From: Flavivirga jejuensis
GTDB taxonomy: Bacteria; Bacteroidota; Bacteroidia; Flavobacteriales; Flavobacteriaceae
Length of the DNA: 64,000 nucleotides
Direction: 5' to 3'
NCBI RefSeq assembly: GCF_030540765.1
Contig: NZ_JAUOEL010000001.1
Span: 186,001 to 250,000 of the forward strand
Shown here: positions 15,394 through 24,808 of the stretch, one piece after another
Layout: each line of letters begins with the position of its first letter
Position numbering within the stretch: position 1 is the first letter of the stretch
Made by a program: the position numbers and the translations under genes
Notes under the pieces: generated by a model
Databases searched by the model: none
What the model saw: only the letters and a program-made list of their open reading frames with translations
What the model was told of the DNA's origin: nothing

Positions 15394-17805
15394 ATGAAAT
15401 TTTTTTATACTATTTTCTTCCTTTTACTTGTTTCTTTATCTTCTCAAGGTCAAAACATTAAGGTTTTTAGTGAACATACAAAAGAACCCATTTTTGGGGT
15501 CGCTATTTATAATGTAGACAAATCTGAAAGTGTTGTTACCAATTTTAGAGGTGAAGCAGATATAAGTAACTTTACGGATACAGAAATAATTTATTTTAAA
15601 CATTTATCACACGTTTTAAAAAAAATAACGAAACTTCAGTTAGGAAATTCAAATAGATTGTATTTAAATTCCAACACGCAAGGGTTAGAAGAAATTGTTA
15701 TTTCAGCTTCAAAGTTCGAACAAAATAAAAAAGACATTCCGCAAAGAATAGTTAGTATAAATGGTGCTAGTATTCATTTTTCAAATCCGCAAACAAGCGC
15801 CGATCTGTTAGAGAATACAGGAAAAGTATTCATTCAAAAAAGTCAACTTGGTGGAGGAAGCCCTATGATTAGAGGATTTTCTACTAACAGATTGTTAATT
15901 ACTGTTGATGGTGTAAGAATGAATAATGCTATTTTTAGAGGTGGAAATTTGCAAAATGTTATTGCTATAGATCCGTTTTCTGTTCAAAACACAGAAGTTA
16001 CTTTGGGTTCTGGTTCTGTAATCTATGGGAGTGATGCTATTGGTGGGGTTATGAGTTTTTATACCCAGGAACCTAAATTGTCTTACTCAGACTCATTATT
16101 ATTTACATCGAATATTATAACAAGGTATTCATCGGCTAGTAATGAAAAAACAGGCCATTTCGATTTTAATTTGGGATATAAAAAGTGGGCGTTTGTAACG
16201 AATGGTAGTTATACCAATTTTGGAGATTTAAAAATGGGTAAAAACGGACCAAGTGACTATTTAAGGACAGAATTTGTTTCGATAACTAATGCAGGAGATG
16301 TTATCACAGAAAATGAAGATCCTTTGGTTCAAAGATTTTCTGGATACGATCAATTAAATATGATGCAAAAGGTACGTTATGAACCTCATGAAAATCTAAT
16401 TTTTGATTTAGGACTTTACTATACTAAAACATCAGATATCCCTAGATACGACCGTTTAATAAGATATAGAGATGATACGTTGCTTTCTGCGGAATGGAAT
16501 TATGGTCCCCAAGAATGGTTTATGTCTAACCTGCAGGTTACTAAACTAAGTAGTAATTCTAATTTGTACGATAAAATTAAAACAACTTTAGCATATCAAA
16601 ATTTTAAAGAAAGTAGGATAACTAGAGATTTTCAATCTACTGCAAGAAGTATTAGGGAGGAAGCAGTAGATGCCTATTCCTTTAATTTAGATTTGGAAAA
16701 GAGGTTGACTTCCAGAACACAGTTTTTTTACGGACTAGAATATATTTATAACAAAGTGATGTCGCATGGAAGAGAAGAAGATATATCTAGCAATATAAGC
16801 ACACCATCAGTTTCGAGATATCCAAACGGATCTAGTTGGCAATCGGCAGCGATATATTCTAGTATTAAATACAAACCAAACTCTAAGTTTGTTTTTCAAT
16901 CTGGTTTGCGTTATAATCTTGTTGTTTCTAAGGCCGATTTTAAAGAAAATAATGTCTTTTTAAATTTACCTTTTGAGACGTCTGAAAACAATGCAGGAGC
17001 ACTTACAGGAACAGCAGGGATAAGATGGTCGCCAAATAATACCATACAATGGAAGTTTAATGCGTCTACGGCTTTTAGAGCTCCTAATATTGATGATATT
17101 GGTAAGGTATTCGATTCCGAACCAGGCTCGGTTGTCGTTCCTAACGATAATCTTAGACATGAGTATGCCTATGGAGGTGAATTAGGAGTAAAACTAGATT
17201 TTGATAAAAAGGTGGTGTTAGATATGAGTACGTATTATACGTATTTAGACAATGCTTTAGTGCGTAGAGATTATAATTTAAATGGTGAGACAGAGATTAT
17301 TTATGATGGTGAGTTAAGTAATGTGCAAGCTATTCAAAATGCATCAAAAGCCTGGATCTATGGTTTTGAAGTTGGTTTAAAAGCAGCAATTACGAATCAA
17401 ATTTATTTGACTTCTCAATATAGTGTCCTTGGAGGAACAGAAGAAGAAGATGACATAGAAGTGCCTATTCGTCATGTGGCACCTAATTTTGGAAACACGC
17501 ATTTGGTTTGGACATCTAAAGATTTAAAATTGGATATGTTCGCAAATTATAATAATGAACTTTCTTTTAACCAATTAGCGCCTTCTGAAGCAGAGAAAGA
17601 CTATATCTATGCACTTGATGCTAATGGAGATCCGTATAGTCCTTCTTGGTATACACTTAATTTTAGAACACAATATCAAATAAGTAATTCAACCTCATTG
17701 ACTGCCAGTTTAGAAAATATTACAGATCAACGCTATAAAACATATTCTTCTGGAATTGCAGCAGCAGGAAGGAACTTTATTTTGTCTTTAAAATATAGTT
17801 TGTAA
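15394..17805 (+). CDS. TonB-dependent outer-membrane receptor
   Basis: The protein has 803 residues from ATG 15394, chosen because it gives a clean signal peptide (MKFFYTIFFLLLVSLSSQGQ); the frame extends further upstream into recO without support. After a short beta-sandwich domain (KVFSEHTKEPIFGVAIYNV) comes a plug: ISASKFEQNKKDIPQRI, GGGSPMIRGFSTNRLLITVDGVRMN and GSGSVIYGSDAIGGVMSF. The C-terminal barrel ends ILSLKYSL. The plug resembles the haem/haemoglobin-type receptor group, so iron or haem uptake is a reasonable guess. It begins 4 bp after recO, so it is likely in the same transcript, and it ends 2 bp before the stop of the convergent T9SS cargo gene. Confidence 0.9.
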   Translation: MKFFYTIFFLLLVSLSSQGQNIKVFSEHTKEPIFGVAIYNVDKSESVVTNFRGEADISNFTDTEIIYFKHLSHVLKKITKLQLGNSNRLYLNSNTQGLEEIVISASKFEQNKKDIPQRIVSINGASIHFSNPQTSADLLENTGKVFIQKSQLGGGSPMIRGFSTNRLLITVDGVRMNNAIFRGGNLQNVIAIDPFSVQNTEVTLGSGSVIYGSDAIGGVMSFYTQEPKLSYSDSLLFTSNIITRYSSASNEKTGHFDFNLGYKKWAFVTNGSYTNFGDLKMGKNGPSDYLRTEFVSITNAGDVITENEDPLVQRFSGYDQLNMMQKVRYEPHENLIFDLGLYYTKTSDIPRYDRLIRYRDDTLLSAEWNYGPQEWFMSNLQVTKLSSNSNLYDKIKTTLAYQNFKESRITRDFQSTARSIREEAVDAYSFNLDLEKRLTSRTQFFYGLEYIYNKVMSHGREEDISSNISTPSVSRYPNGSSWQSAAIYSSIKYKPNSKFVFQSGLRYNLVVSKADFKENNVFLNLPFETSENNAGALTGTAGIRWSPNNTIQWKFNASTAFRAPNIDDIGKVFDSEPGSVVVPNDNLRHEYAYGGELGVKLDFDKKVVLDMSTYYTYLDNALVRRDYNLNGETEIIYDGELSNVQAIQNASKAWIYGFEVGLKAAITNQIYLTSQYSVLGGTEEEDDIEVPIRHVAPNFGNTHLVWTSKDLKLDMFANYNNELSFNQLAPSEAEKDYIYALDANGDPYSPSWYTLNFRTQYQISNSTSLTASLENITDQRYKTYSSGIAAAGRNFILSLKYSL

Positions 17806-17807
17806 AA

Positions 17808-20084
17808 TTACTTTTTAATCGCTTTTTTAGTAATAATGGCACCGTTAGATAATGCTACTTTAGCAATGTAAATAGCACTATTAAAATTAGAAAGACTATA
17901 AGTTTCAGAATTACTAGTGCCTTTTAAACTATAAATCTGTCTTCCTAATAAATCAAAGATGTCTACCGTTTTTATGGTTAGATTATTTGATGCGTTAAAC
18001 TGGACACGATTCTTACCAAGATCAACAATTTCAAGTGATTTAGAATCTAAAGTATTCGTTTCAGTAGATAAGGCGTTGGCGTTAAATACAATTTCAAAAC
18101 GACTATTAAACTCACCAACTTCTGATGTAAAACTGTAATCTGATGCAGATAAATCATGTAATTTATTTAATAAATTATCCTTTAAATAAATAGGGTTATT
18201 AGTTAGAAAATCACCTTGAAAATCTGCAATAGATAATTTGTATAAAGTAGCGATATCAATACTTGTTTTAAAACCGAGTTTAATAGTTTCATCACTATCT
18301 AGACTATTTATTGCTTTTCCTTGTACAACAAAAGGTTTAGTTGAATTTTCAATTTTTGAATATAAAATAGCAGCTTCATTTGATAAAAGCTTAGGAGCAT
18401 CATATTTTAAGCCATCATTTTCATTGGTTGCACCAGGAACATAACCAATTAGGATTTGGTTAAATACACCATTATCAGAGGTTAAATTAATCCATAATTT
18501 ATTGGCAATTGATGAAGCGTTCTTTTTTGAATTGGAGTTCTTAAAAAACTGAGTATTACTTGTAGCATCTGCCATACGCATGGCATTTGTAAAAGTAGCA
18601 TTTCCAGAGGATAGACTTGCTATAAAGAAGCCTTGTCCAGAAGGGATGTATTGAGTTGGGGTAAAGGTACTAGCTCCTGCAGTTCCACCGGTACCTACAA
18701 CATATGTAGCATAATCATTGCTACTGAAATTTATATTTTGATTTCCAGGGTTTGCAGCATCTGGAGGTGAAGCTTGAGACCAAAAATAAGCAGTGCCATC
18801 AATAACGGTAGAATTTGCTGCTTGAAAAGCAATAAAATCTACAGCAGAAGGATAAGGGTTTCCAATTAAGTTCCAACTACCTGTAATGTTGGATCCATTA
18901 TACGAAATACTTGTTATGATATCTCCAGTATTAAAAGGGCCTGTAAAACTTGCATTATCAGAACCAGGATACAAACCTAATCGACCAGAAGCAGCAGTGT
19001 AACCAACACCAGGACTCATAACATCACCTCCTAAGGCATAAGTCCAACCACCACCATTATCATCAACACCATCACCATTAAAGTCTTCATAATTTGAAGC
19101 ATCAAACCAAAAGCGTCTATCACCATCTACATTTGGAAAAGCGTCAGCGATGGTTTCTCCAGAAACAGGAGAACTCCAATAAGTATAGTAATACCAATTT
19201 TGTTTAGTGGCAGTTGTTTTATTTACAAAAGCAGTACCAGAAGGATTTACTGTAAATGTCCCACCACTATCATTTTGTACAAAACTACCTTGGGTTTGTA
19301 CTGATAGAGTCCCGTCTACTATTACATCGTTTTCAATTTCAATAAAGCCAGTATTTGCAACGTCTAAAATAAAACCAGTATTAACAGTTAAGCTACAAGC
19401 ACTAAAGCTTGTTATATTATTTACACTATAGTTGCCATTTATTATAGCTGGCATTGTAATGTCTGGTGCACCGTTATCCCAAGCAGAACCATTCCAAGTT
19501 GTTGTTGTTCCTGCACACGTAGGAAGAACAACAGTTCCGTTAAAAGTAAAACTATTGATGCTAAAAGTATTGTTAGCGTCACCTGCTCCCCAAGCATAGA
19601 ACCTAAATGTAATGGCAGAGGTAATATTTTGGTAGGCCGTGTCAGATAAATCTATAGTGGCTCCATTAAATAATGGTGTTCCAATATCAGAAGTGTATCC
19701 GTCAATACTAGATCTAAAGGCAAAATTAGATATGCTTGTATTACTTCTTTGAGAAGTATAAACAAAATTAGAAAAGTCAATTTCATATCCAGAGTTAGGA
19801 GTAATTGTAAATTCAAAATATGCCGTAAGATCAATTGAGCCTGAATTCCAACTACGGGCATTATATCTATTACTAGCATTATTGCCAGAAATTCCAGCAC
19901 CTCGACTTATTCCCGAAACGGTAATATTCGCATCAATTGTTTGTCCTGTTGTATACGGGTTGTTAGTGTTGGGATTTGTTCCTGTAATTGGGTTTGTGAA
20001 AATGCTTTGCCCATACCCAAAAGTAACCACACAAAAACATGCAATTAAAAAAGTAAGGGATTTTAATGGAGTAATTTTTTTCAT
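17808..20084 (-). CDS. Secreted protein with T9SS type A sorting domain
   Basis: The 758-residue protein has a signal peptide (MKKITPLKSLTFLIACFCVVTFGYGQ), a beta-rich Ser/Thr/Asn-rich body and a C-terminal domain (LEIVDLGKNRVQFN ... VDIFDLLGRQIYSL ... AIYIAKVALSNGAIITKKAIKK), diagnostic of type IX secretion cargo. A central module (YYTYWSSPVSG, WNLIGNPYPSAVDF, QYIPSGQGFFIA, FNSRFEIVF) is shared with the 1301-residue cargo protein at 50102. No catalytic domain is recognised; it may be an adhesin or surface structural protein. It is convergent with the TonB receptor, with a 2-bp gap. Confidence 0.85.
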   Translation of the reverse strand: MKKITPLKSLTFLIACFCVVTFGYGQSIFTNPITGTNPNTNNPYTTGQTIDANITVSGISRGAGISGNNASNRYNARSWNSGSIDLTAYFEFTITPNSGYEIDFSNFVYTSQRSNTSISNFAFRSSIDGYTSDIGTPLFNGATIDLSDTAYQNITSAITFRFYAWGAGDANNTFSINSFTFNGTVVLPTCAGTTTTWNGSAWDNGAPDITMPAIINGNYSVNNITSFSACSLTVNTGFILDVANTGFIEIENDVIVDGTLSVQTQGSFVQNDSGGTFTVNPSGTAFVNKTTATKQNWYYYTYWSSPVSGETIADAFPNVDGDRRFWFDASNYEDFNGDGVDDNGGGWTYALGGDVMSPGVGYTAASGRLGLYPGSDNASFTGPFNTGDIITSISYNGSNITGSWNLIGNPYPSAVDFIAFQAANSTVIDGTAYFWSQASPPDAANPGNQNINFSSNDYATYVVGTGGTAGASTFTPTQYIPSGQGFFIASLSSGNATFTNAMRMADATSNTQFFKNSNSKKNASSIANKLWINLTSDNGVFNQILIGYVPGATNENDGLKYDAPKLLSNEAAILYSKIENSTKPFVVQGKAINSLDSDETIKLGFKTSIDIATLYKLSIADFQGDFLTNNPIYLKDNLLNKLHDLSASDYSFTSEVGEFNSRFEIVFNANALSTETNTLDSKSLEIVDLGKNRVQFNASNNLTIKTVDIFDLLGRQIYSLKGTSNSETYSLSNFNSAIYIAKVALSNGAIITKKAIKK

Positions 20085-20168
20085 GGTGTTAAGTGCTAAA
20101 ATCTAAGATTTGGTTTTTATAAATTTTTATTCTTATTGTTAATGTATCTATTGTTATTTTTGAAAACT

Positions 20169-20645
20169 ATGCAGTCATCAAAAAAAACATATACGGTACA
20201 AGATGCTACTAGAAAACTAGAGCATTATTGTGCGTATCAAGAACGTTGTCATCAAGAAGTTCGAAAAAAGCTAGAAGGAATGCACATGATACCTGAGGCT
20301 ATCGATGTGATCATGGTTCACCTTTTGGAACATAACTTTCTTAATGAAGCACGTTTTGCCAAAACATTTGTAAGCGGTAAGTTTAGAATCAAGAATTGGG
20401 GGCGACGTCGTTTAACTTATGAACTTAAGAAAAAAGACGTGGTCAAAGTTAATATAAATCAGGCACTTAGAGAAATAGGAAATGAGGAGTATATCGAGGT
20501 TTTCAATGATTTAGCCGAAAAAAAAATGAATTCAATTAAAGAAACAGACAAGTTTAAGAAAAGAAAAAAATTAATCGCCTATTTATTATATAAAGGATGG
20601 GAATCACATTTAGTGTATGAAAAGGCTAATGAGATTATACCATAA
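20169..20645 (+). CDS. recX: Regulatory protein RecX
   Basis: The protein has 158 residues from ATG 20169 (MQSSKKTYTVQDATRKLEHY); an upstream in-frame ATG would add an unusual hydrophobic leader and is not preferred. The three-helix repeats include CAYQERCHQEVRKKL, the motif LLEHNFLNEARFAKTFVSGKFRIKNWGRRRLTYELKKK, and a final LLYKGWESHLVYE. RecX modulates RecA filaments. It is monocistronic, with a 690-bp non-coding stretch behind it. Confidence 0.88.
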   Translation: MQSSKKTYTVQDATRKLEHYCAYQERCHQEVRKKLEGMHMIPEAIDVIMVHLLEHNFLNEARFAKTFVSGKFRIKNWGRRRLTYELKKKDVVKVNINQALREIGNEEYIEVFNDLAEKKMNSIKETDKFKKRKKLIAYLLYKGWESHLVYEKANEIIP

Positions 20646-21334
20646 TATAGCTGTTTTGTGTGTTCTTGCAATAGTTTGTTCCTTATTTTCAATCAATCTA
20701 TTTTGACTAAGCTGTATCTTGGGTTTATCCTGAGGTCGAAGGGGTGATGTCGTTAAGGGTTTTTAGCACCCCAATTCCCAATTGTTTGTTCGAGCCTTTC
20801 GGTTACGTTCAAGACAGGCTAAAGTCGAGAACTCTTTATTTTTTAGAATGGTGAGTTCTCGACTGCGCTACCATTGATGGTTTTTATAAATAATTAATTT
20901 TTAGTTGTTTGTCATCCAGAGCACAGCGAAGAATCTTTATCATTAATCTCTAAAGATTCTTCAGTCGTAAGCTTCGATTATATCTTCAAACAAAATATAT
21001 TTTGTTTTCGATAGCCTTCTGAGTGACACCTCAATTACGTCATTTCATCCGCTAGTTAAAATTTTTAATACAGATCTCGAACAGACATAAATTTCCTTAA
21101 TGACATAGCCCGTAAGGGGTAAGATGGTCTCAAATGAACATGTAGTTAAAGCTATGTGCTTTTAGAGTATTTAGCTTTCAGCTTCTAAAAATTTTTGACA
21201 CAAATTCACAAGAATTCAGTGTTACCAGGATTATTATTTTATGTTGGGTATATCACGAAGCCGACTTTCAGTCTGCCAAAGCGTACGCACGGATTTCCAG
21301 TCCAAATAGGAGTGGTTTATTTAAAAAAGTAAAA
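20646..21334. other. 690-bp non-coding spacer built from repeat fragments
   Basis: No convincing gene lies in this spacer between recX and the 3' end of bioB. It contains an inverted pair around AGTCGAGAACTC (20832-20843) and GAGTTCTCGACT (20862-20873), fragments such as GTCATCCAGAGCACAGCGAA (20920-20939) related to widespread Bacteroidota palindromic repeats, an AGATTCTT direct/inverted set near 20935-20965, and copy B of a dispersed repeat at 21174-21217. The CGACTGCGCT string here (20869-20878) also occurs in the insert inside the ketosynthase gene at 25373-25382. Confidence 0.7.
21174..21217. repeat. Dispersed intergenic repeat, copy B
   Basis: This is the partner of 3387-3431: GCTTTCAGCTTCTAAAAATT, then TTTGACACAAATTCACAAG and AATTC. 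It lies downstream of the minus-strand bioB stop, the same position relative to its neighbour as copy A. Confidence 0.6.
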
Positions 21335-22429
21335 TTATTTTAAAGTTTTAGCTTTTGTTTTAGCAGCTTCATTACGCTCAATAGTATGTTCTGGTCGTGT
21401 CCATTTTGGTTTTTCACCTAATGCTTCATATTGAGAGTTATTTGCTTCCACAGTTTGAGGTTGTTCCTTTTTAGTAAACGGTTTTTGTGGGTTCATACCT
21501 AGTAATTCAAACATTTTCATGTCTTCATTTACATCAGGATTAGGAGTCGTTAATAACTTGTCTCCAGCAAAAATAGAATTAGCGCCAGCAAAGAAGCACA
21601 TAGCTTGTCCTTCTTGAGACATTTGGGTTCTACCTGCACTTAAGCGTACTTGTGTTTCTGGCATAACAATACGTGTGGTAGCAACCATACGAATCATGTC
21701 CCAGATTTCAACTGGTTTCTCGTCTTCTAAAGGAGTGCCTTCAACCGCGACTAAGGCATTTATTGGCGTAGATTCTGGTTGCGGATTTAGTGTTGACAGT
21801 GCTACTAGCATACCAGCACGATCTTCTACGTTTTCTCCCATACCAATTATACCACCACTACAAACTGTAATACTGGTTTTGCGTACATTATCAATGGTAT
21901 CTAATCTATCTTGATATCCGCGTGTTGATATAACTTCTTTATAATATTCTTCAGATGAATCTAAATTATGATTGTAGGCATATAAACCAGCTTCTGCTAA
22001 ACGTTGCGCTTGATTTTTAGTAATCATTCCAAGCGTACAGCATACTTCCATGTCTAGTTTGTTAATGGTACGTACCATTTCTAAAACTTCATCAAACTCT
22101 TCACCATCTTTTACATTACGCCATGCGGCACCCATACATACACGGGAGCTTCCTGTAGATTTAGCACGTAAAGCTTGTGCTTTTACCTGCTGTACAGACA
22201 TTAAGTCATTCCCTTCAATATCTGTATGGTAACGAGCTGCTTGCGGGCAATAGCCGCAATCTTCTGAGCACCCCCCTGTTTTTATAGACAACAAAGTTGA
22301 TACTTGTACAACATTTGGGTCATGATGCAAACGGTGAATGGTTGCTGCTTCGTAAAGCAATTCCATTAAAGGTTTGTTGTAGATCTCTATAATTTCTTCT
22401 TTGGTCCAGTTGTGTCTTATCTCACTCAT
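21335..22429 (-). CDS. bioB: Biotin synthase
   Basis: The 364-residue radical-SAM enzyme has the cluster motif CSEDCGYC (Cys54, Cys58, Cys61). It also has the downstream CMGAAWRN, CCTLGMITK, YNHNLDSSEEYY and CSGGIIGMGE stretches typical of BioB, including residues around the second FeS cluster. It inserts sulfur into dethiobiotin, the last step of biotin synthesis. The C-terminus carries a Lys/Glu-rich tail of about 40 residues (PKWTRPEHTIERNEAAKTK) longer than the E. coli enzyme. It is the last gene of the minus-strand biotin region but is separated from bioA/D/F by the NfeD/flotillin pair and a terminator, so it probably has its own promoter. Confidence 0.97.
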   Translation of the reverse strand: MSEIRHNWTKEEIIEIYNKPLMELLYEAATIHRLHHDPNVVQVSTLLSIKTGGCSEDCGYCPQAARYHTDIEGNDLMSVQQVKAQALRAKSTGSSRVCMGAAWRNVKDGEEFDEVLEMVRTINKLDMEVCCTLGMITKNQAQRLAEAGLYAYNHNLDSSEEYYKEVISTRGYQDRLDTIDNVRKTSITVCSGGIIGMGENVEDRAGMLVALSTLNPQPESTPINALVAVEGTPLEDEKPVEIWDMIRMVATTRIVMPETQVRLSAGRTQMSQEGQAMCFFAGANSIFAGDKLLTTPNPDVNEDMKMFELLGMNPQKPFTKKEQPQTVEANNSQYEALGEKPKWTRPEHTIERNEAAKTKAKTLK

Positions 22430-22682
22430 AAATCAAGTTGATTTTCAATATCAAAAATACTAATTAAATAGGATATACTTTCAATATTTTCTAATTAATA
22501 TGTCTAATTCTGAGGGCTATTTTTTTATAAAATTAATAATTCTGTATTACTCAAAAAGAACGGATCATAATTTGAAACAATAGCGTTCTGAATTTTTTTG
22601 AAATGACTATACGTAACGTGGGGCATTGAAAAATAAGCATATAAAGAATTTGGAGGAAGAATTAAAAACTAAGGCAAAATAA

Positions 22683-22715
22683 AAAACCTGCTAATAGTTT
22701 CTATTAACAGGTTTT
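22683..22715 (-). terminator. Rho-independent terminator after the flotillin gene
   Basis: AAAACCTGCTAATAG (22683-22697), a 3-nt loop and CTATTAACAGGTTTT (22701-22715) form a 15-bp stem with one mismatch. On the minus strand it is followed by a T-rich run. It lies 24 bp past the flotillin stop and isolates bioB from the upstream transcript. Confidence 0.85.
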
Positions 22716-22738
22716 AATAATGGTGTTATTAAAGATTA

Positions 22739-24166
22739 TTATTCAGCATCTTTTGTACCTTCAATAGTTTTATCTGTAACGTTACTATTTTCTACATTTT
22801 TTCCTTTTAAATATTCGGGTAGTTCCATACCAGCCATATTAAACATATCTTGTAAAGGTGGCACAGATTTATACATACCAGATAGGAAATTTGCGGTAGA
22901 CGATTTCCCATCTTTACCACTTCCTCCATTTTCCCAAACAGTTATTTTATCAATTTTAATATTTTTAATGGCTTCGGCTTGTGTTTTAACTAATTCTGGT
23001 AATTTATCTGCGATTAATAATAATACCGCATCTTTAGAATTATTACCAGCAGCTTTTACAATTTGGTCTAAACCAGCAGCCTGTTTGGTTAATACTTCAT
23101 ATAAACCTTGAGCTTCGGCTTGTGCTTTAAATAAAATCCCATCAGCTTCTCCTTTAGCACGTCTTCTTATCTGTTCAGCTTCAGCCTCTGCATCAATTTC
23201 TACTTTCTTTTTATCAATTTCTGCGGGTACAATAACGTCTGCCATTTGAGAAGAGCGCTCTCGTTCTGCTCTAGCAGTTTCCGCTTCTTTTTCAGCAGCA
23301 TAAGATTCTTCAAGTGCTTTTGCAGATTGTACTTTTTCGGAAGCTATAGCGACACGTTCTGCTTCGGCTTCACGCTGACGACGTAATGAATCTGAATTTG
23401 CAACCGCAATTTTTGCCGTATTCTCACCTTCAACAGCCTGGGCATTTGCAGCAGCAACTTGAGTTCTTTCATCTTGTACAGCATTGGCTTCACCAATAGA
23501 TCCATCTCTCGTTTTTTCTGCTACCGATTTACGAGCTGCATTAATGGCATGAGCCGCAGCTTCTTTACCTAAAGCTTCAATATATCCGGATTCATCAACA
23601 ATGTCTGTAATATTTACATTGATTAATTTAAGACCTACCTTTTTAAGTTCAGATTCAACACTTTGAGAGATGTTAGTTAAAAATTTATCTCTATCTGAGT
23701 TTATTTCTTCAATGTCCATAGATGCAACAACTAAACGAAGTTGTCCAAAAATGATTTCTTGAGCTAATTCTTGAATTTCATTTTGTCCTAAACCCAAAAG
23801 TCTTTCAGCAGCATTCTGCATAATCCCAGGTTCGGTAGAAACTCCAATGGTAAATCTAGAAGGAACATTAACACGAATATTCTGTTTAGAAAGGGCATTT
23901 ATTAAGTTTACTTCAATCGAAATAGGTGTTAGTTCCAGAAACTCGTAATCTTGGATAACTGGTAGGATAAAAGCTGCACCACCATGAATACATTTGGCAG
24001 ATTGTCCGCCGCCGACTTTTCCGTAAACGACTAGAATCCTATCCGAAGGACAGCGTTTATAACGTTTAATTAATACTATTAAAAAAAGGAATATAAATAA
24101 TACTCCAAAAATAAGGGTCATAGGAAATCCTAGGTTAAGCCCTTCCTGAATGATCAGTAATTTCAT
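22739..24166 (-). CDS. Flotillin-family SPFH membrane protein
   Basis: The protein has 475 residues: one N-terminal transmembrane helix (about 14-36), an SPFH/band-7 domain (about 40-210, with the start KRCPSDRILVVYGKVGGGQSAKCIHGGAAFILPVIQ), then a long Ala/Glu-rich coiled coil (about 215-370; repeated AEAE/AAEKEAETARAERER) and a variable Asn/Gly-rich tail. This is the YuaG/FloT/YqiK type that oligomerises in the inner membrane and is tied to membrane microdomains and envelope integrity. It follows the NfeD-like gene with a 32-bp overlap, the standard NfeD-flotillin pairing. Confidence 0.92.
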   Translation of the reverse strand: MKLLIIQEGLNLGFPMTLIFGVLFIFLFLIVLIKRYKRCPSDRILVVYGKVGGGQSAKCIHGGAAFILPVIQDYEFLELTPISIEVNLINALSKQNIRVNVPSRFTIGVSTEPGIMQNAAERLLGLGQNEIQELAQEIIFGQLRLVVASMDIEEINSDRDKFLTNISQSVESELKKVGLKLINVNITDIVDESGYIEALGKEAAAHAINAARKSVAEKTRDGSIGEANAVQDERTQVAAANAQAVEGENTAKIAVANSDSLRRQREAEAERVAIASEKVQSAKALEESYAAEKEAETARAERERSSQMADVIVPAEIDKKKVEIDAEAEAEQIRRRAKGEADGILFKAQAEAQGLYEVLTKQAAGLDQIVKAAGNNSKDAVLLLIADKLPELVKTQAEAIKNIKIDKITVWENGGSGKDGKSSTANFLSGMYKSVPPLQDMFNMAGMELPEYLKGKNVENSNVTDKTIEGTKDAE

Positions 24167-24767
24167 AAGTGTGTTGTTTTAAAGGTTCTATTGGTTTTCT
24201 TGTTTGGTCGACGATTAAGATTCCATTTGTGGTAACGTCGACGACTTTTATTATGGTTCCAGATTTTAATTCTACTAACGAATCTGTGAGGGCATCAAGT
24301 TCGCGCATAGTGCCTTGAACTCTAACGCTTACTTTTCCCATTCTAGATCGATCGGCACCAATGGTAAGGTATACTTCACCAATGGCATCAATCGCATTTT
24401 TATAGTTTAAAGTACCACTATCTGCTAATTTCCCCATGAAATAGAACATGGAGGCCATAATAGTCATCATTACTAATCCACAGAATATAGAAATGATAAT
24501 CGTTACAGGTATAGGTAATCCAGCATCTATACATGCAATGCCGCTCCATCCAAAAATGGTAAAAAATCCAACTAAGTTTTTAAAGGTGATAAATTGAAAC
24601 CCAATGCCTGTATCGCCACTAGTTTCAGAATCTATATCTTCTATTCCATCAGCATCACTACCTGTAAAAGATAATATCATTACGATCGTGAAAATTAGTG
24701 ACCCAATGATGGCAATTAACCAATATATTTTTGGAAATAATTCTAAGTTTGAAAACCATTCTAGCAT
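24135..24767 (-). CDS. NfeD-like membrane partner of flotillin
   Basis: The 210-residue protein has about three transmembrane helices (near 13-33, 65-85 and 90-112), an acidic linker (GSDADGIEDIDSETSGDTG) and a C-terminal OB-like domain (about 130-195: GEVYLTIGADRSRMGKVSVRVQG ... GTIIKVVDVTTNGILIVDQ). It is like YuaF/YqiJ, the partner of flotillin operons. It overlaps the flotillin gene by 32 bp, indicating coupled expression. It sits 41 bp downstream of the ketosynthase gene, so it could receive read-through from the biotin operon. Confidence 0.85.
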   Translation of the reverse strand: MLEWFSNLELFPKIYWLIAIIGSLIFTIVMILSFTGSDADGIEDIDSETSGDTGIGFQFITFKNLVGFFTIFGWSGIACIDAGLPIPVTIIISIFCGLVMMTIMASMFYFMGKLADSGTLNYKNAIDAIGEVYLTIGADRSRMGKVSVRVQGTMRELDALTDSLVELKSGTIIKVVDVTTNGILIVDQTRKPIEPLKQHTYEITDHSGRA

Positions 24768-24808
24768 AGTTAGAGAATTAAAAATTAATGATTAAATGTA
24801 AGATTATT

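Noticed and set aside
20646-21334. CRISPR array or RNA gene in the long spacer
   Set aside because: Repeats are few, of different kinds and irregularly spaced; no tRNA-like cloverleaf or regular repeat-spacer pattern.
22430-22682. Biotin-repressor (BirA) operator upstream of bioB
   Set aside because: No TTGTAAACC-type long dyad was found in the 250-bp spacer.
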